The notes beneath the pieces are model-generated. The model did not search any database. It was given only the letters and a program-made list of their open reading frames with translations, and was not told the origin of the DNA. Source: Deltaproteobacteria bacterium HGW-Deltaproteobacteria-13 (lineage in GTDB: Bacteria > Desulfobacterota > Syntrophia > Syntrophales > Smithellaceae). Taken from it: DNA of 64,000 nt. Below, piece by piece: positions 22,167 to 33,100 of the stretch; the stretch's first letter is position 1; the number at the start of each line of letters is the position of its first letter. Location of the stretch: the NCBI GenBank assembly GCA_002840555.1, contig PHBJ01000005.1, forward strand, positions 506,698-570,697, read 5' to 3'. A program made the translations under genes and the position numbers.

Positions 22167-23189
22167 GTGACGACAAGATTAAGGCAGTCAACAAAGATTT
22201 GGAAATTAGCCAAAGATTTAGGCATTAAGACGAGTAACGATCCAGTTTCTGATATTTTGAACTTCTGCGAAAAAAGAATAAAAAATTTGTTAAAAGAAGC
22301 AACTGATTGTCATTCATTATCAGATTTTCTTAGTTGGATTGCCGGTAAGCTTGGAACTTCTTTTGAGGAAATTTATAGTGATAACGATCTAATGCAAGTT
22401 AAAGAAAAATACTTAAAGCAAGGTGAAAAAATATTTGTAACTTTGGATCATGAATTATCTGATGATATGCCGGGTATAACATATCGGAGATCAAACAGAG
22501 AACCTTGGGAATTTCCATTTGTATCTATAATTGATTGTCGTGGCAAAAATGTTAAAAGAGCATACTACACTAAATGGCATGAAGTGGCTCATCTTCTTGT
22601 GCTCACAGATCAATCACGTCTATGTTTTACGAGAACATTACATCTTCCCGAAAAAGATCCTGAAGAACAAATGGTTGATATCATTGCTGGCAAATTTGGA
22701 TTTTATAGCCCATTCATAAAACCACATATAAAAAGTGAAATATCTTTTGAAAAAATAGATTCTCTTAGACAATCTCTGTGTCCGGATGCAAGCAACCAAT
22801 CTTCTCTTATTGGTTTCGTTAAGGCATGGCCTGAACCATGTATACTTCTCTTGTGCAAAGCAGGTTTAAAAATGTCGGAGATAAGACAAGCTATACAAAC
22901 CAGTTTCTTTGATACGCCAGCACCTGTATTACGTGCAGTAAAAGTCACCGCGAACGAAGCAGCGAAGGAAATGGATATTAAAATATTCGAGAACATGCGT
23001 GTACCCAAGCATTCTATAATATACGACGTTCATAATTGCATAACTGATTATGCTGAAGCATTGGAAGATTTATCATGGTGGGAAACTAGTAATGGCACTA
23101 TTCTGCAAAAACGTAAAATTTTAGTTAAAGCAAAAAATTATTGGGGAGACACCTATGTCCTGATAATTCCAAAATCTTACAATTCTTAA
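22167..23189 (+). CDS. ImmA/IrrE-like zinc peptidase
   Basis: 340 residues from a GTG start that is directly next to the repressor stop, with AAAGGAGG 20 bases before. The motif KWHEVAHLLVL provides HExxH, and EEQMVDIIAGKF supplies the third ligand, as in ImmA/IrrE peptidases that cleave cognate XRE repressors. The N-terminal 100 residues and C-terminal 130 are less familiar. It could relieve repression under stress and switch on the downstream integrase. Confidence 0.8.
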   Translation: MTTRLRQSTKIWKLAKDLGIKTSNDPVSDILNFCEKRIKNLLKEATDCHSLSDFLSWIAGKLGTSFEEIYSDNDLMQVKEKYLKQGEKIFVTLDHELSDDMPGITYRRSNREPWEFPFVSIIDCRGKNVKRAYYTKWHEVAHLLVLTDQSRLCFTRTLHLPEKDPEEQMVDIIAGKFGFYSPFIKPHIKSEISFEKIDSLRQSLCPDASNQSSLIGFVKAWPEPCILLLCKAGLKMSEIRQAIQTSFFDTPAPVLRAVKVTANEAAKEMDIKIFENMRVPKHSIIYDVHNCITDYAEALEDLSWWETSNGTILQKRKILVKAKNYWGDTYVLIIPKSYNS

Positions 23190-23260
23190 CGTCATTAGAT
23201 GAATTTCAGATTTCATCTGAGATCAATTACTACTCCTTTTTAAACGAGGATGGATATTGA

Positions 23261-24760
23261 ATGGAAAAGTCCAAGTCCGTCGGTATTTGGATTCGGGTCT
23301 CAACAGAAGACCAGGCCAGAGGCGAAAGCCCTGAGCACCACGAGAAACGAGCGCGCTTCTATGCTGAAGCCAAAGGCTGGCACGTGCGGGAGGTTTACCA
23401 TCTGGAAGCGGTTAGCGGTAAATCTGTCATGGGGCAACCCGAAACGCAACGAATGCTGGAGCATATAGAGAACGGCCATATCACCGGCCTCATTTTTTCT
23501 AAACTTGCGCGTCTGGCCCGCAACACCAAAGAGCTTCTTGATTTTGCTGATATATTCAGGAAATACGACGCCGACCTCATTTCTCTTCAAGAATCCATTG
23601 ACACCTCAACCCCCGCTGGCAGACTCTTTTACACTATGATTGCTGCCATGGCCCAGTGGGAGCGTGAAGAAATCTCAGAACGGGTAGCAGCTTCGGTGCC
23701 GATTCGGGCAAAGCTCGGTAAGCCTCTCGGCGGCCAAGCTCCTCTTGGCTATAGCTGGAAAGATAGAAAGCTAGTGCCTGATCCTATAGAAGCCCCGGTT
23801 AGAAAGCTTCTCCACGAGCTATTTTTGGAACATAAGAGGAAGAAAACCGTGGCCCGGTTACTGAATGAAATGGGATACCGGACAAGAAATGGGTCCAATT
23901 TCTCAGATACCACCGTCCTAAGGCTGCTGCGCGATCCCTCGGCTAAAGGGCTTTATCGACAAAACTATACTAAAAGCCTTGGCGACAATAAGAAGTGGGT
24001 TACAAAGCCAAAAGAAGAATGGATATTTACCGAAATCGAACCAATTGTCTCCGAGGAGTTATGGAATCAGTGCAACGCAATCCTTGATGATCAGGAAAAG
24101 AAAAACAAGAGACCGACCAAAAAGCCGGTTCATTTGTTTACCGGTTTTGCCTTTTGTAATTGTGGAAATAAAATGTATGTACCTTCAAATTCTCCAAAAT
24201 ATACCTGCTATAAATGTCGAAATAAAATAGGTGTCACTGATCTTGAAGACATCTTTCATCACCAACTCAGGGACTTCTTTTTCTCTCAATCTGATATCGC
24301 CGGATATTTAGATAAAGCCGACCAAATGATTAAGGAAAAAGAAGCGCTCTCAAAGGCACTCCTTGACGAAAAGAAAAAGACTGAACGGGAGATGGACAAG
24401 ATATATAGATCGTACATGGACGAAGAGATAGATTCAAAAACCTTCGGAAGTCTTTATCGCCCAAAAACAGAAAGAGTGAATCAAATAGATGCTCAGTTCC
24501 CTGACCTTCAAGGAGAGATCGACTTCCTAAGGATTCAATACCTTTCCAGTGATCATATTCTCAATGAAGCTAAAGACCTTTATTCTCGCTGGCCGAAACT
24601 TGCTATTGAAGAGAAACAAAAGATTATCGAAAACATCACTGATAAAATCATCATAGGATCAGAAGACGTAACCATCAACCTCTGCTACCTTCCGCCATCA
24701 TCTGAAATGATGGCAGATAAGCAACGCAACTTCATGGATTCATCGCCGCCACCAGCATAA
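23261..24760 (+). CDS. Large serine integrase of the element
   Basis: 499 residues. Domains: catalytic ([10 protein letters not shown] with the nucleophile; [10 protein letters not shown]), recombinase domain from about residue 150 ([29 protein letters not shown]), zinc ribbon (FCNCGNKM ... CYKCRNK), coiled coil ([18 protein letters not shown]) and C-terminal tail. The final codons (MDSSPPPA and stop) are antisense to comM, so the reading frame ends in host DNA and the native C-terminus may differ in the excised circle. It is the outermost gene at the right element end and is the probable integrase. The comM target is within 30 bases. Confidence 0.85.
   Translation: MEKSKSVGIWIRVSTEDQARGESPEHHEKRARFYAEAKGWHVREVYHLEAVSGKSVMGQPETQRMLEHIENGHITGLIFSKLARLARNTKELLDFADIFRKYDADLISLQESIDTSTPAGRLFYTMIAAMAQWEREEISERVAASVPIRAKLGKPLGGQAPLGYSWKDRKLVPDPIEAPVRKLLHELFLEHKRKKTVARLLNEMGYRTRNGSNFSDTTVLRLLRDPSAKGLYRQNYTKSLGDNKKWVTKPKEEWIFTEIEPIVSEELWNQCNAILDDQEKKNKRPTKKPVHLFTGFAFCNCGNKMYVPSNSPKYTCYKCRNKIGVTDLEDIFHHQLRDFFFSQSDIAGYLDKADQMIKEKEALSKALLDEKKKTEREMDKIYRSYMDEEIDSKTFGSLYRPKTERVNQIDAQFPDLQGEIDFLRIQYLSSDHILNEAKDLYSRWPKLAIEEKQKIIENITDKIIIGSEDVTINLCYLPPSSEMMADKQRNFMDSSPPPA
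24718..24745. other. Element-chromosome junction (attachment site) in comM
   Basis: On the minus strand the comM frame reads AAMNP and hits TGA at once. Intact comM genes continue with a Cys-Pro-Cys-Gly region. The homology therefore breaks at 24728-24734, which is where element and chromosome meet. The second junction is not within the window. Confidence 0.7.
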
Positions 24761-25790
24761 ATTTCGCGGGAAAGGAAGCGGTTACGGAAGAGCGCGTTAT
24801 TGTTATCGTGCCATCCTCCAAAGGCTGGCGCAGAGCTTCCAGGGCGTTTTTTTTGAACTCGGGAAGCTCGTCCAGAAAAAGAACGCCCAGATGAGCAAGA
24901 CTGATCTCACCCGGACGCGGTGTCTGGCCGCCACCAACCAGGCCCGCATCGGATATCGTATGATGCGGCGAGCGAAACGGACGCACGGCGATTAACATTT
25001 CATCTTTATTCAAGGAACCGGCAATGGAAAATACTTTGGTTACCTCAATCGCTTCATCAAAGGAAAGATCGGGCAAAACAGTCGGCATCCTTTTTGCCAG
25101 CATACTTTTTCCGGAACCTGGAGGACCGATCATCAACACATTATGGCCTCCTGCCGCCGCAATTTCCAACGCTCTTTTTGCCTGCTTTTGGCCCTTTATT
25201 TCATTAAAATCCAAATCATATTTGCGCGTTTTTTGAAAAATATTGTCCATATCCAGAGAAAGCGGTTCAATATGACTCCGGCCTCCCAAAAATTCCACGA
25301 CATCGGGCAGGGTTTTCACGGGGAAAACCTTAATCCCTTCCACCATAGCGGCTTCCGCGGCGTTTTCTTCGGGAACAAAAACTGATTTGATGCCCATTTC
25401 TTTCGCTTTAAAGGCAGCGGGAAGAACACCGTTTACACCTTTAATGCTGCCATCAAGAGAGAGCTCTCCGATAAAAAAACAATCCTGCAAATCAGCTTCT
25501 TTAATTAATTCTTCCGCAGCCAGAATGCCCACCGCAATAGGCAGATCAAAACCAGTTCCTTCTTTTTTAACGTCAGCGGGAGCCAGGTTGACGGTGACAT
25601 GGCTGCGGGGGAAACGATAACCGGAATTTTTTATGGCGGCCTTGATCCGATCCCGGCTTTCTTTAACCGAAGCGTCAGGGAGGCCGACTGTTGCAAACTG
25701 AGGCAGCCCCTGTGATGTGTCCACCTCCACAAACACCGGGTATGACTCCATGCCAATGACGCTCATGCTGATTACTTTAACGAACATCAC
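24732..25790 (-). pseudogene. comM: comM/yifB Mg-chelatase-like ATPase, 3' truncated by integration
   Basis: 352 residues of the usual 500 or so. The N-terminal Lon-like domain ([20 protein letters not shown]), Walker A ([16 protein letters not shown]), Walker B ([11 protein letters not shown]) and sensor-like region are intact. It stops after FMLVAAMNP, where the family continues. ComM is a helicase promoting branch migration during natural transformation. The missing C-terminal third should lie outside the window beyond the other end of the element. This disruption probably removes function until excision. Confidence 0.85.
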
Positions 25791-25896
25791 GCCTTCTTTA
25801 ATTAAAATTTTGTTGAGATACTAGCTAATTGGAATATTTATATCAAGATATTTCATTATAAAATATCGGCTAACGAATACTTTAAAATTTCAATGA

Positions 25897-27162
25897 TCAG
25901 GGATTGCCATCCCAGCCGGCAATACGGGCAAGCATCCACCAAAACGCGAAGGATTTACGGTTGGCCGTTATATGTTGAGTATTGTGCTGACCATATGACA
26001 CCGAACCTCCGGGGCTGTCCAAGTTGTTATACCAATCCGTGCCAAGAATATGTACCGTCTGCCAATCTTGATAAAAATTACCGCCATAAGTGGTGGAAAC
26101 AGCATCATCGTTGACGTCTTCATAATAGGTATCATCCATCGCATGACTATCAATTGCATAGTAATCAATACAGTAATAACCGTGTGCTGTGCAGTAGTCA
26201 GTAATCAGCTTAGCTTGATCGCGGGGATTTCCTGCACCGGTATTTGCATCGCCTACAGCATGACCTGTCATAAATATAAACGTAACCGAAGTTGTTCTGG
26301 TTTTTCCTGTTCCCGTGCCGATTTTTGTTCCACCTGAACCGTATTCATCAATTAGGGTTTGCATAGAGCTCAGATAAGAGGGAACCGAATGTCCGGTAAT
26401 ATCACACCAGGACCACATCATGACATTAATATCGGCGTTTGCCGCATTATCAAGGTATGCGCGAACCTGATCACGCCATGCAGCCCAATCCGCATCAGCT
26501 GTAGAAAGGTCAGAATAGGTGCCGCCAATCTCGTTGTCATGAAAATCTAGTTTGGTCGGGTCAGCAGCAGCGGCATTCATTGTTACACCGAATTTGGTTG
26601 CATCACCTGTCTTGAATCCCGGTAAGCCATATACACCGTAACTGACGTGAGTACCGTGCGAAGTATGATTGTACGCAACATGAAAGGTAGTCCGTGCAGT
26701 ATTAATATAGGCATTGGGAATTGTTCTAAGAACGGAGTCTTTGGCAACCGTGTGATCCGCTATATAGCTGCCGGTAGCGGGTGTCGTTGTAACCGTGAAG
26801 CTTCCGGAACTGGTCGCAGTTCCACCGGGAGTAGACGCGGTAATTGTACCAGTGGTAGTCCCTGAGGGTACTGTAGCAGTTATCTGAGTGGCATTCACAA
26901 CCGTGAAGGACGTGGCGGTCGTACCGTGGAATTCGATTGATGTGGCACCGGTGAGGTTGGTTCCAGTGATGGTCACCAGGGTACCCACGGGACCGGATAT
27001 CGGATTAAAGGACGTTATGGTGGGTGAGCTTACCTCAGGCGCGCCATCATTCCCTCCGCCACCGCCGCTGCAATTACTCATGAACAGCAAAGACACCATC
27101 AGACAAAGAATATAAACAACGTTAAACGATTTACGGGGTGTTTTTGAAATAATAATTTCCAA
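25897..27162 (-). CDS. IPT/TIG-domain lipoprotein
   Basis: 421 residues. An N-terminal hydrophobic helix ends in a lipobox (LFMSNC) followed by a Gly linker (SGGGGGND), so it is a membrane lipoprotein. Residues 45-125 form an IPT/TIG immunoglobulin-like repeat (ITSFNPISGPVGTLVTITGT, GTTTGTITASTPGGTA). The remaining 290 residues are unrecognised, with conserved-looking YNHTSHGTHVSYG and FIFMTGHAVGD motifs, perhaps an SGNH-like hydrolase. It is a single minus-strand gene facing moaC. Confidence 0.65.
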   Translation of the reverse strand: MEIIISKTPRKSFNVVYILCLMVSLLFMSNCSGGGGGNDGAPEVSSPTITSFNPISGPVGTLVTITGTNLTGATSIEFHGTTATSFTVVNATQITATVPSGTTTGTITASTPGGTATSSGSFTVTTTPATGSYIADHTVAKDSVLRTIPNAYINTARTTFHVAYNHTSHGTHVSYGVYGLPGFKTGDATKFGVTMNAAAADPTKLDFHDNEIGGTYSDLSTADADWAAWRDQVRAYLDNAANADINVMMWSWCDITGHSVPSYLSSMQTLIDEYGSGGTKIGTGTGKTRTTSVTFIFMTGHAVGDANTGAGNPRDQAKLITDYCTAHGYYCIDYYAIDSHAMDDTYYEDVNDDAVSTTYGGNFYQDWQTVHILGTDWYNNLDSPGGSVSYGQHNTQHITANRKSFAFWWMLARIAGWDGNP

Positions 27163-27432
27163 TTCTATTTGCTCTCCAAATTCTTTGTGTGATTTGTACT
27201 AATGATTATAAATGTTTTTAACAGAATATTTTTCATCATGAGGAAATATAATGAGAACAATCCCTTATGTCAATTACTATTTATTACAAAACATGCGCCG
27301 CAGGGGAAAATAAATCCGGGATGATACCGCTTAAGCCGGACGGATAAAAATATTTTTACGTTTCTTGACTCATTAATTGGCCTATGTTAGAGTTCGCCAA
27401 AATCAATTGATTCCATAAAAAGTCCAGAGAAA

Positions 27433-27921
27433 ATGACTGCCATGAAAAAATTATCCCATGTCAATAATGAAGGCGATGTCCAAATGGTGGACGTTACAGC
27501 CAAGACCAATACCATCCGCAAGGCGAAAGCCCGCGGAATTGTCCAAATGGATAGCGATACTCTAAAATTGATTGAAAAAGGCCAAATTGCCAAGGGAAAT
27601 GTTTTGACAACGGCAAAAATTGCGGGCATTATGGCCGCAAAAAAAACGGGAGAACTTATTCCACTTTGTCATCCGCTGGAATTAACAGGAATCGACTTAA
27701 AATTAAGTATTGATCCTGAAAGTTCGCAAATTATAATCGTGTCTGAAGTGCAAACTGCGGGGAAAACCGGCGTGGAAATGGAAGCGCTGACGGCAGTTAG
27801 CATCGCCGCTTTGACGATTTACGATATGTGTAAAGCGGTAAATAAGAAAATAATGATCGGGGACATCATGCTTTTAGAAAAAAGCGGCGGTAAAAGCGGA
27901 ACTTTTATCAGAAACAAGTGA
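27433..27921 (+). CDS. moaC: Cyclic pyranopterin monophosphate synthase
   Basis: 162 residues with the MoaC hallmarks: MVDVTAKTNT near the N-terminus, the helix GIMAAKKT, LIPLCHPLELTG, and GVEMEALTAVSIAALTIYDM. It converts the MoaA product into cyclic pyranopterin monophosphate in molybdopterin synthesis. Start at 27433 or the Met three codons later. A TTGACT at 27365 may be its promoter -35. No other molybdopterin genes are adjacent. Confidence 0.9.
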   Translation: MTAMKKLSHVNNEGDVQMVDVTAKTNTIRKAKARGIVQMDSDTLKLIEKGQIAKGNVLTTAKIAGIMAAKKTGELIPLCHPLELTGIDLKLSIDPESSQIIIVSEVQTAGKTGVEMEALTAVSIAALTIYDMCKAVNKKIMIGDIMLLEKSGGKSGTFIRNK

Positions 27922-27982
27922 CATGATCCCCCAAAAACAATTTTTGCATTATTGTGTAACCAAACAAACCGGGAAATAAAAA

Positions 27983-28498
27983 ATGGAACAAAATATTTTT
28001 AAAACGAAAAGGGCCTTCCTTGTGCCCTTCATTGCTATTGTTGCGCTTCTTTGTTTATTGTTAATCCTGAGTTTATTCAAAGGTCAATCCGTAGAGAAAA
28101 TTGTTCTGGCTATTTCTTTTTTCGGCACCTTGTTAGTGGGAATAGAAGCATCAAAAAGGGAAATTATTGTAACGAAGGACGGTTTAAAAATAAAAAAGTT
28201 TTTCCGGACAAAGGATTTTATCTGGCCGGAAATTACCCATTTAGGGGTTGTTGATCTGCGCAACAAAACATACTTTTTATTAACAACCACTAAAGGTTTT
28301 TATTTTTTTTCCAATATGTTCGAAAACCACGCTTTACTTATTCGCTCTATTGTGGATAAACTTGGCGATGAAAAAGTCGAAATAGAAGTAAAAAATTATT
28401 TAGACCATCCCTCGGAACGACGTTCCCTGATAGTTATTTGCTGGGTCATTGTTTTAATTATTAGCGCCTTTATAATTTTAAAATTGTTTTCAGCTTAA
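27983..28498 (+). CDS. PH-domain-like membrane protein
   Basis: 171 residues. Two N-terminal hydrophobic segments (AFLVPFIAIVALLCLLLILS and VLAISFFGTLLVG) and one C-terminal segment (SLIVICWVIVLIISAFIIL) enclose a strand-rich domain (REIIVTKDGLKIKKFF, FIWPEITHLGVVDLR, KTYFLLTTTKGFYFFS) of bacterial PH type. No function is known. It lies between moaC and the Fis-type gene in the same direction. Confidence 0.55.
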   Translation: MEQNIFKTKRAFLVPFIAIVALLCLLLILSLFKGQSVEKIVLAISFFGTLLVGIEASKREIIVTKDGLKIKKFFRTKDFIWPEITHLGVVDLRNKTYFLLTTTKGFYFFSNMFENHALLIRSIVDKLGDEKVEIEVKNYLDHPSERRSLIVICWVIVLIISAFIILKLFSA

Positions 28499-28559
28499 AT
28501 TTAAATTAATAATGATACACTTTTTAGTAAATCTTGCCGGGAAGGAGTAAGCTTTAATA

Positions 28560-28865
28560 ATGCGGTCGAAAAAAAAGAATGCCTCGGAAATTATCATGAA
28601 TGTGAAGGCGACACCTTACGCGGCTGTTGAAGAAATCATGGAGAAGAAGCTGGAAGATATTGCCACAATTTTATCTTCGTCCGGTAATCGTAAAAGTAAA
28701 CTTTACGAAGAAGTTATGACGATGGTGGAAAAGGGATTATTTAAAATTGCTCTGCGCCGGTCAAATGGCGTGAAAAGTACAGCAGCGGTTTTTCTGGGCA
28801 TCAACCGCAATACTTTTACCGATAAAATGGCCAAACTGGGTATAACCTGTGGAAAAAATAAATAG
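28560..28865 (+). CDS. Fis-type DNA-binding protein
   Basis: 101 residues. The C-terminal 45 residues (FKIALRRSNGVKSTAAVFLG, INRNTFTDKMAKLGI) are a Fis-type helix-turn-helix as found at the ends of NtrC regulators. The N-terminal part is short and helical and has no receiver or AAA domain. A probable local transcription regulator or nucleoid protein; AAGGAG is about 12 bases upstream. Confidence 0.7.
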   Translation: MRSKKKNASEIIMNVKATPYAAVEEIMEKKLEDIATILSSSGNRKSKLYEEVMTMVEKGLFKIALRRSNGVKSTAAVFLGINRNTFTDKMAKLGITCGKNK

Positions 28866-28883
28866 CGGTTCCAAAAAACATTT

Positions 28884-30161
28884 ATGACCAGAACAATTAA
28901 AAAAACTGCAACTTTACCTCCAAAGGTAAATGGTCTCTTAAAAAAAGGGGTTCGGATGACGGCCCCTTTTTCTGTAGAAATCGGCGATGAAGTTAATCCG
29001 GAGAGAATTTCCGGTTCTTTAATCATTTACGGCGCGGTAAGGATTGGCGGCAAGGATACATCGATCGGCCGGAATGTAAAGCTGGGATATGAAGCGCCTG
29101 TAACTTTAATGGACTGTCAACTGGGTCCGGATGTTGAACTCAGGGGAGGATACTTTGCCAATTCCGTTTTTTTGAATAAAGCGGCCATGGGCAGCAACGC
29201 GCAAGTTCGTTCCGGGTGCCTTCTGGAAGAAGAATCCGGCGGCAATCACACTATCGGTTTGAAACAAACCATATTGTTCCCTTTCGTTCAACTGGGCAGT
29301 CTGGTTAATTTTTGCGATTGCCTGATGGCCGGAGGAACCAGCCGGAAGAATCACTCCGAGGTGGGCAGTTCCTATATTCATTTTAATTATACTCCTCAGC
29401 AGGACAAAGCAACTTCCTCTTTAATCGGCGATGTGCCCCGCGGTGTGATGTTGCGCGAACCGCCGGTATTTCTGGGCGGTCAGGGAGGATTAGTGGGACC
29501 GGCCAAAATTGATTATGGAACGGTTATTCCCGCAGGCATTATCTGCCGGCAGGATTGCACAGCGGGCGAAATGCCTGCTCCGTCACCTGTTTCGTCTTCC
29601 CGGTCTAAAATATTTTTCCCCGGCGTTTACGGCGACGTCAATCGTAAAGTCAGAAACAATATAGAATATGTGGCTAATTTACTGGCCCTAAAGCAGTGGT
29701 ATCGCCACGTACGCCGCAACTTTTTCACAGGAGAAAAAGATGGCGAGGCCTTATATACCGGAGCCTGCGATATCCTCGATGGAGCCATTGCTGAAAGACT
29801 GAAACAATTGCGTCTGTTCGTTCAGAATCTGGATAATTCCATGATGGCAGGAACAAAAATATTGAAGAAGCGTTATCCGGATAAAGTTTGGCGCACGCAA
29901 AAACAGTTCTTGCATGATTGGCCAAAAATGGAAGCGTATCTTTCCGGCAATAACGAAGAAAAAACGGAGCTGAAAAAAAGAGATTCGTTTGTAAATATCA
30001 TGGAGAGTCTTTCCGGCAAAGGCAACTCCTACCTGGAAGCAATAAAGCTTCTGACGCCCGCTCAGGCTCAAAAGGGCACCGGCTGGTTAAAAGACATCGT
30101 TGATAATATTATGACCGGATGCATCCCTAATTTTCACGCATCAAGGCAGAAAGAAAAATAA
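28884..30161 (+). CDS. Left-handed beta-helix (GlmU-like) protein
   Basis: 425 residues. Residues 40-215 have hexapeptide-type repeats (ISGSLIIYGAVRIGG, TSIGRNVKLGYEAPV, GLKQTILFPFVQLGS, AKIDYGTVIPAGIICR), indicating a left-handed parallel beta-helix of the kind in GlmU C-terminal acyltransferases. The C-terminal half is helical (NNIEYVANLLALKQWYRHVR). It lacks a pyrophosphorylase domain. The stop overlaps the start of the GlmS-like gene (TAATG), so the pair may handle an amino-sugar precursor. Confidence 0.65.
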   Translation: MTRTIKKTATLPPKVNGLLKKGVRMTAPFSVEIGDEVNPERISGSLIIYGAVRIGGKDTSIGRNVKLGYEAPVTLMDCQLGPDVELRGGYFANSVFLNKAAMGSNAQVRSGCLLEEESGGNHTIGLKQTILFPFVQLGSLVNFCDCLMAGGTSRKNHSEVGSSYIHFNYTPQQDKATSSLIGDVPRGVMLREPPVFLGGQGGLVGPAKIDYGTVIPAGIICRQDCTAGEMPAPSPVSSSRSKIFFPGVYGDVNRKVRNNIEYVANLLALKQWYRHVRRNFFTGEKDGEALYTGACDILDGAIAERLKQLRLFVQNLDNSMMAGTKILKKRYPDKVWRTQKQFLHDWPKMEAYLSGNNEEKTELKKRDSFVNIMESLSGKGNSYLEAIKLLTPAQAQKGTGWLKDIVDNIMTGCIPNFHASRQKEK

Positions 30162-33100
30162 TGTTGATTGCAAGAATGTTCAATATCGTAAAATGTTTTT
30201 GGCGGTTTCTTACCGTCTGTCAAATATTTGTCGGCAGACATGAATCCCGTGTTTCCGGCCCGGCAATCATTCTTTTCCCGGTAATAACTTCCCAGCTTAA
30301 CTGCGGCTTTGCCGGGTTAATGACTTTCCGTTCCGATAAGAAAGCAGAATCATTTGACGCAGACCTGAAACTTTCGGAACTATGGAAAAAAGTAAAAATT
30401 TCCGGATTGAAAAATGCTTTAAACGGGAAAATCCCCGTGGAAGAATACCTGCAAGGCCCGGCAACACTCCAGGCCATGGAAAAAATAATGTCTGAGTTGA
30501 AAGAAGAAAACAAGCAGGAAATTCTTTTCTTCGAGACCGAAAGCTCCAAAGAACTTTTCAGTTTGACTGAAAAAATGAAAATATTTCTGGAGGAAGAAGA
30601 AAAAATTCTGGAAGACAACGCGGCTAATTTCTCTTCCGCCGATCTGGAAATTATCAACAGCCGGATCATTCTGTTCAAGGATATTCAATGGAGCCTGGAA
30701 AAAGATATTCTTGATAATTTTGCGAAGATTGTTGCTCTTTCCGGCGCGGAAAAGCGAACGGCGATCAACCGAGCGGCATTCAGGAAATACAGGCAGATTA
30801 ACCTGCTGCTGAATTCGCTGAATCGTCTGGAAGTCCGCGGCAGAGATTCCGCCGGGCTGCAGATTGTCTTTTCTTTAAAAAAAGAAAAAGACATAGAACG
30901 TGTATTATCCGGCCTGCAGGAGAAAGGTTTATACGAAGATTATTTAAAGCGCTCGGTGCAGGGAGATCTTCTCAATGGTTCGATTTGCGTCGCCCATCAT
31001 GAGATTGACGGCAAAAAGAAAACAACGGTAACCTTTACCTATAAAACATTTTCCATCGTCGGCGAGTTGGAGCGCAACGCCAACGATTTAAAACAAACCA
31101 TTAAAACGGATAAAATTTTTCAATATTTCGCCCGGCTGGATACAACCTGTGAAACAGCGCTGCTTCATACCCGCTGGGCCTCAGTCGGTTCCATAACGGA
31201 AGAGAATTGCCATCCGGTCAATAATTATAAACCTGACCGGACAAGCCCGCTCTTTCCTTTCTACTCTCAGTCCGCTGCGAATATCAATGCTATTTTAAAC
31301 GGCGACATTGATAATTATCCGGCGCTTTACAACGCGCTGGAACTGGACAAAGAACCGATTGACGCGAAAGTTACAACCGACACAAAAATTATTCCTCTGC
31401 AAATTGAAAAATATCTCAGAGAAGGCCAAAATCTCACGGAATCTTTCCGTCTGGCTGTGAATGACTTTGCAGGATCACACGCTATAGCCATGACCTGTGA
31501 TCTGGATCCGGGCAAATTTTTCCTGGCCCTCAGGGGCAGCGGCCAGTCTATTTACGTCGGCATCGGTTCCGACCAGTACATGTTTTCTTCGGAGCTCTAT
31601 GGACTGGTGGAAGTAATGCCCCGGTTCATAAAAATGAACGGAGAAGGCGGCGGTAAAAACGAGACCACGGGACAAATTTTCATTCTGGATCACGATTCAT
31701 CCGGAGGACTGGCGGGAATCAAAGCCTGCACTTATGACGGCGCCGAAATTATCCTGAAAGACAGCTCTGTGCAAAAAGCTGAGATTACGACCAGGGACAT
31801 TGATCGCGGCGATTATCCTCATTTCTTCCTCAAAGAAATTTCCGAATCGGCGTCTTCCATCAAAAAAACTCTGAGGGGCAAATACCGCATCACTACCAGA
31901 AAAGACTCTTCGCAGCGGGTTATTTTCAATCTGGGAGCGAATATCTTCCCTGCCGCTGTCAAAAGAGGTCTGAAACAGGGGAAAATAAAAAACATTATCG
32001 TTATCGGACATGGAACGGCGGCGGTCGCCGGAGTGGCTGTTGCCGACGCGCTGGCTCACTATTTGGAAGAGAAAAACATCAACATTACGGCCCGGCTGGC
32101 TTCGGAACTGAGCGGATTTTTGCTTAAAGACAACCTGTCGGACACACTGATTATCCCCATCACTCAATCCGGAACTACAACCGACACTAATCGCGCCGTA
32201 GCCATGGCCCGGGAGCGCGGCGCGTTCATTATTTCCATCGTCAACAGGAGGCAATCGGACATCACCGCCAAGTCGCACGGTGTATTTTATACCAGCGACG
32301 GCCGCGATATTGAAATGTCGGTCGCTTCCACGAAGGCCTTTTATTCCCAGATTATCGCGGGACAGGTGCTGGCCCTTTTCATCGCGCAGTTTTTAGAAAC
32401 CAGGACGGATGAATATATCGCTTCCAAATTGCGCAATCTGGAAAAAGCGCCGCAGCTGATGGCCCGTGTTTTCGCGCGGCGCGACGAAATTGCCGCATCC
32501 GTAGAAAAGACTTCCGCCAGCAAATTCTGGGCGATCGTGGGAAGCGGTCCCAACAAAGCGGCGGCGGATGAAATCAGAATCAAGCTCAGCGAGCTATGTT
32601 ACAAAATTATTTCTTCCGACATCGTGGAAAATAAAAAACATATCGATCTGTCGGCAGAGCCTTTGATTCTGGTTTGCGCCTCCGGAAATCCGGGACCGGT
32701 TATGGATGATATCGTCAAAGAGGTGGAGATTTTTAAAGCTCACAAAGCCTCCGTGGTTGTTTTCGCCGACGAAGACGATAACCGTTTCAACAAAATTGCC
32801 GATGCCGTTATCCCCGTTCCCGCCGCGCCCATGCCTCTGCCTGTGATTCTTAATACGATGGCGGGGCATTTATGGGGGTATTACGCCGCCTGCAGCATTA
32901 ATAAGGAAGCCGTGATTTTCAAGGAATTCCGCAATTCTCTTAATCTGCTCATGGTGGAACAGGTGAAAAATAATTATTCGTTCTACGAAAAAATTGCCGA
33001 TATCCAATTGCATCAGATGATCAATAAGTTTGACAGGTCTTTTAATTTCCATCGTTATGAAGGAGCTTTCCATTTATTAAGTGTCCGGACGATTTCCGAT

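Noticed and set aside
27163..27432. Molybdenum-cofactor riboswitch upstream of moaC
   Set aside because: Only a short CCGG stem is seen; the long conserved core of that riboswitch is not recognisable.
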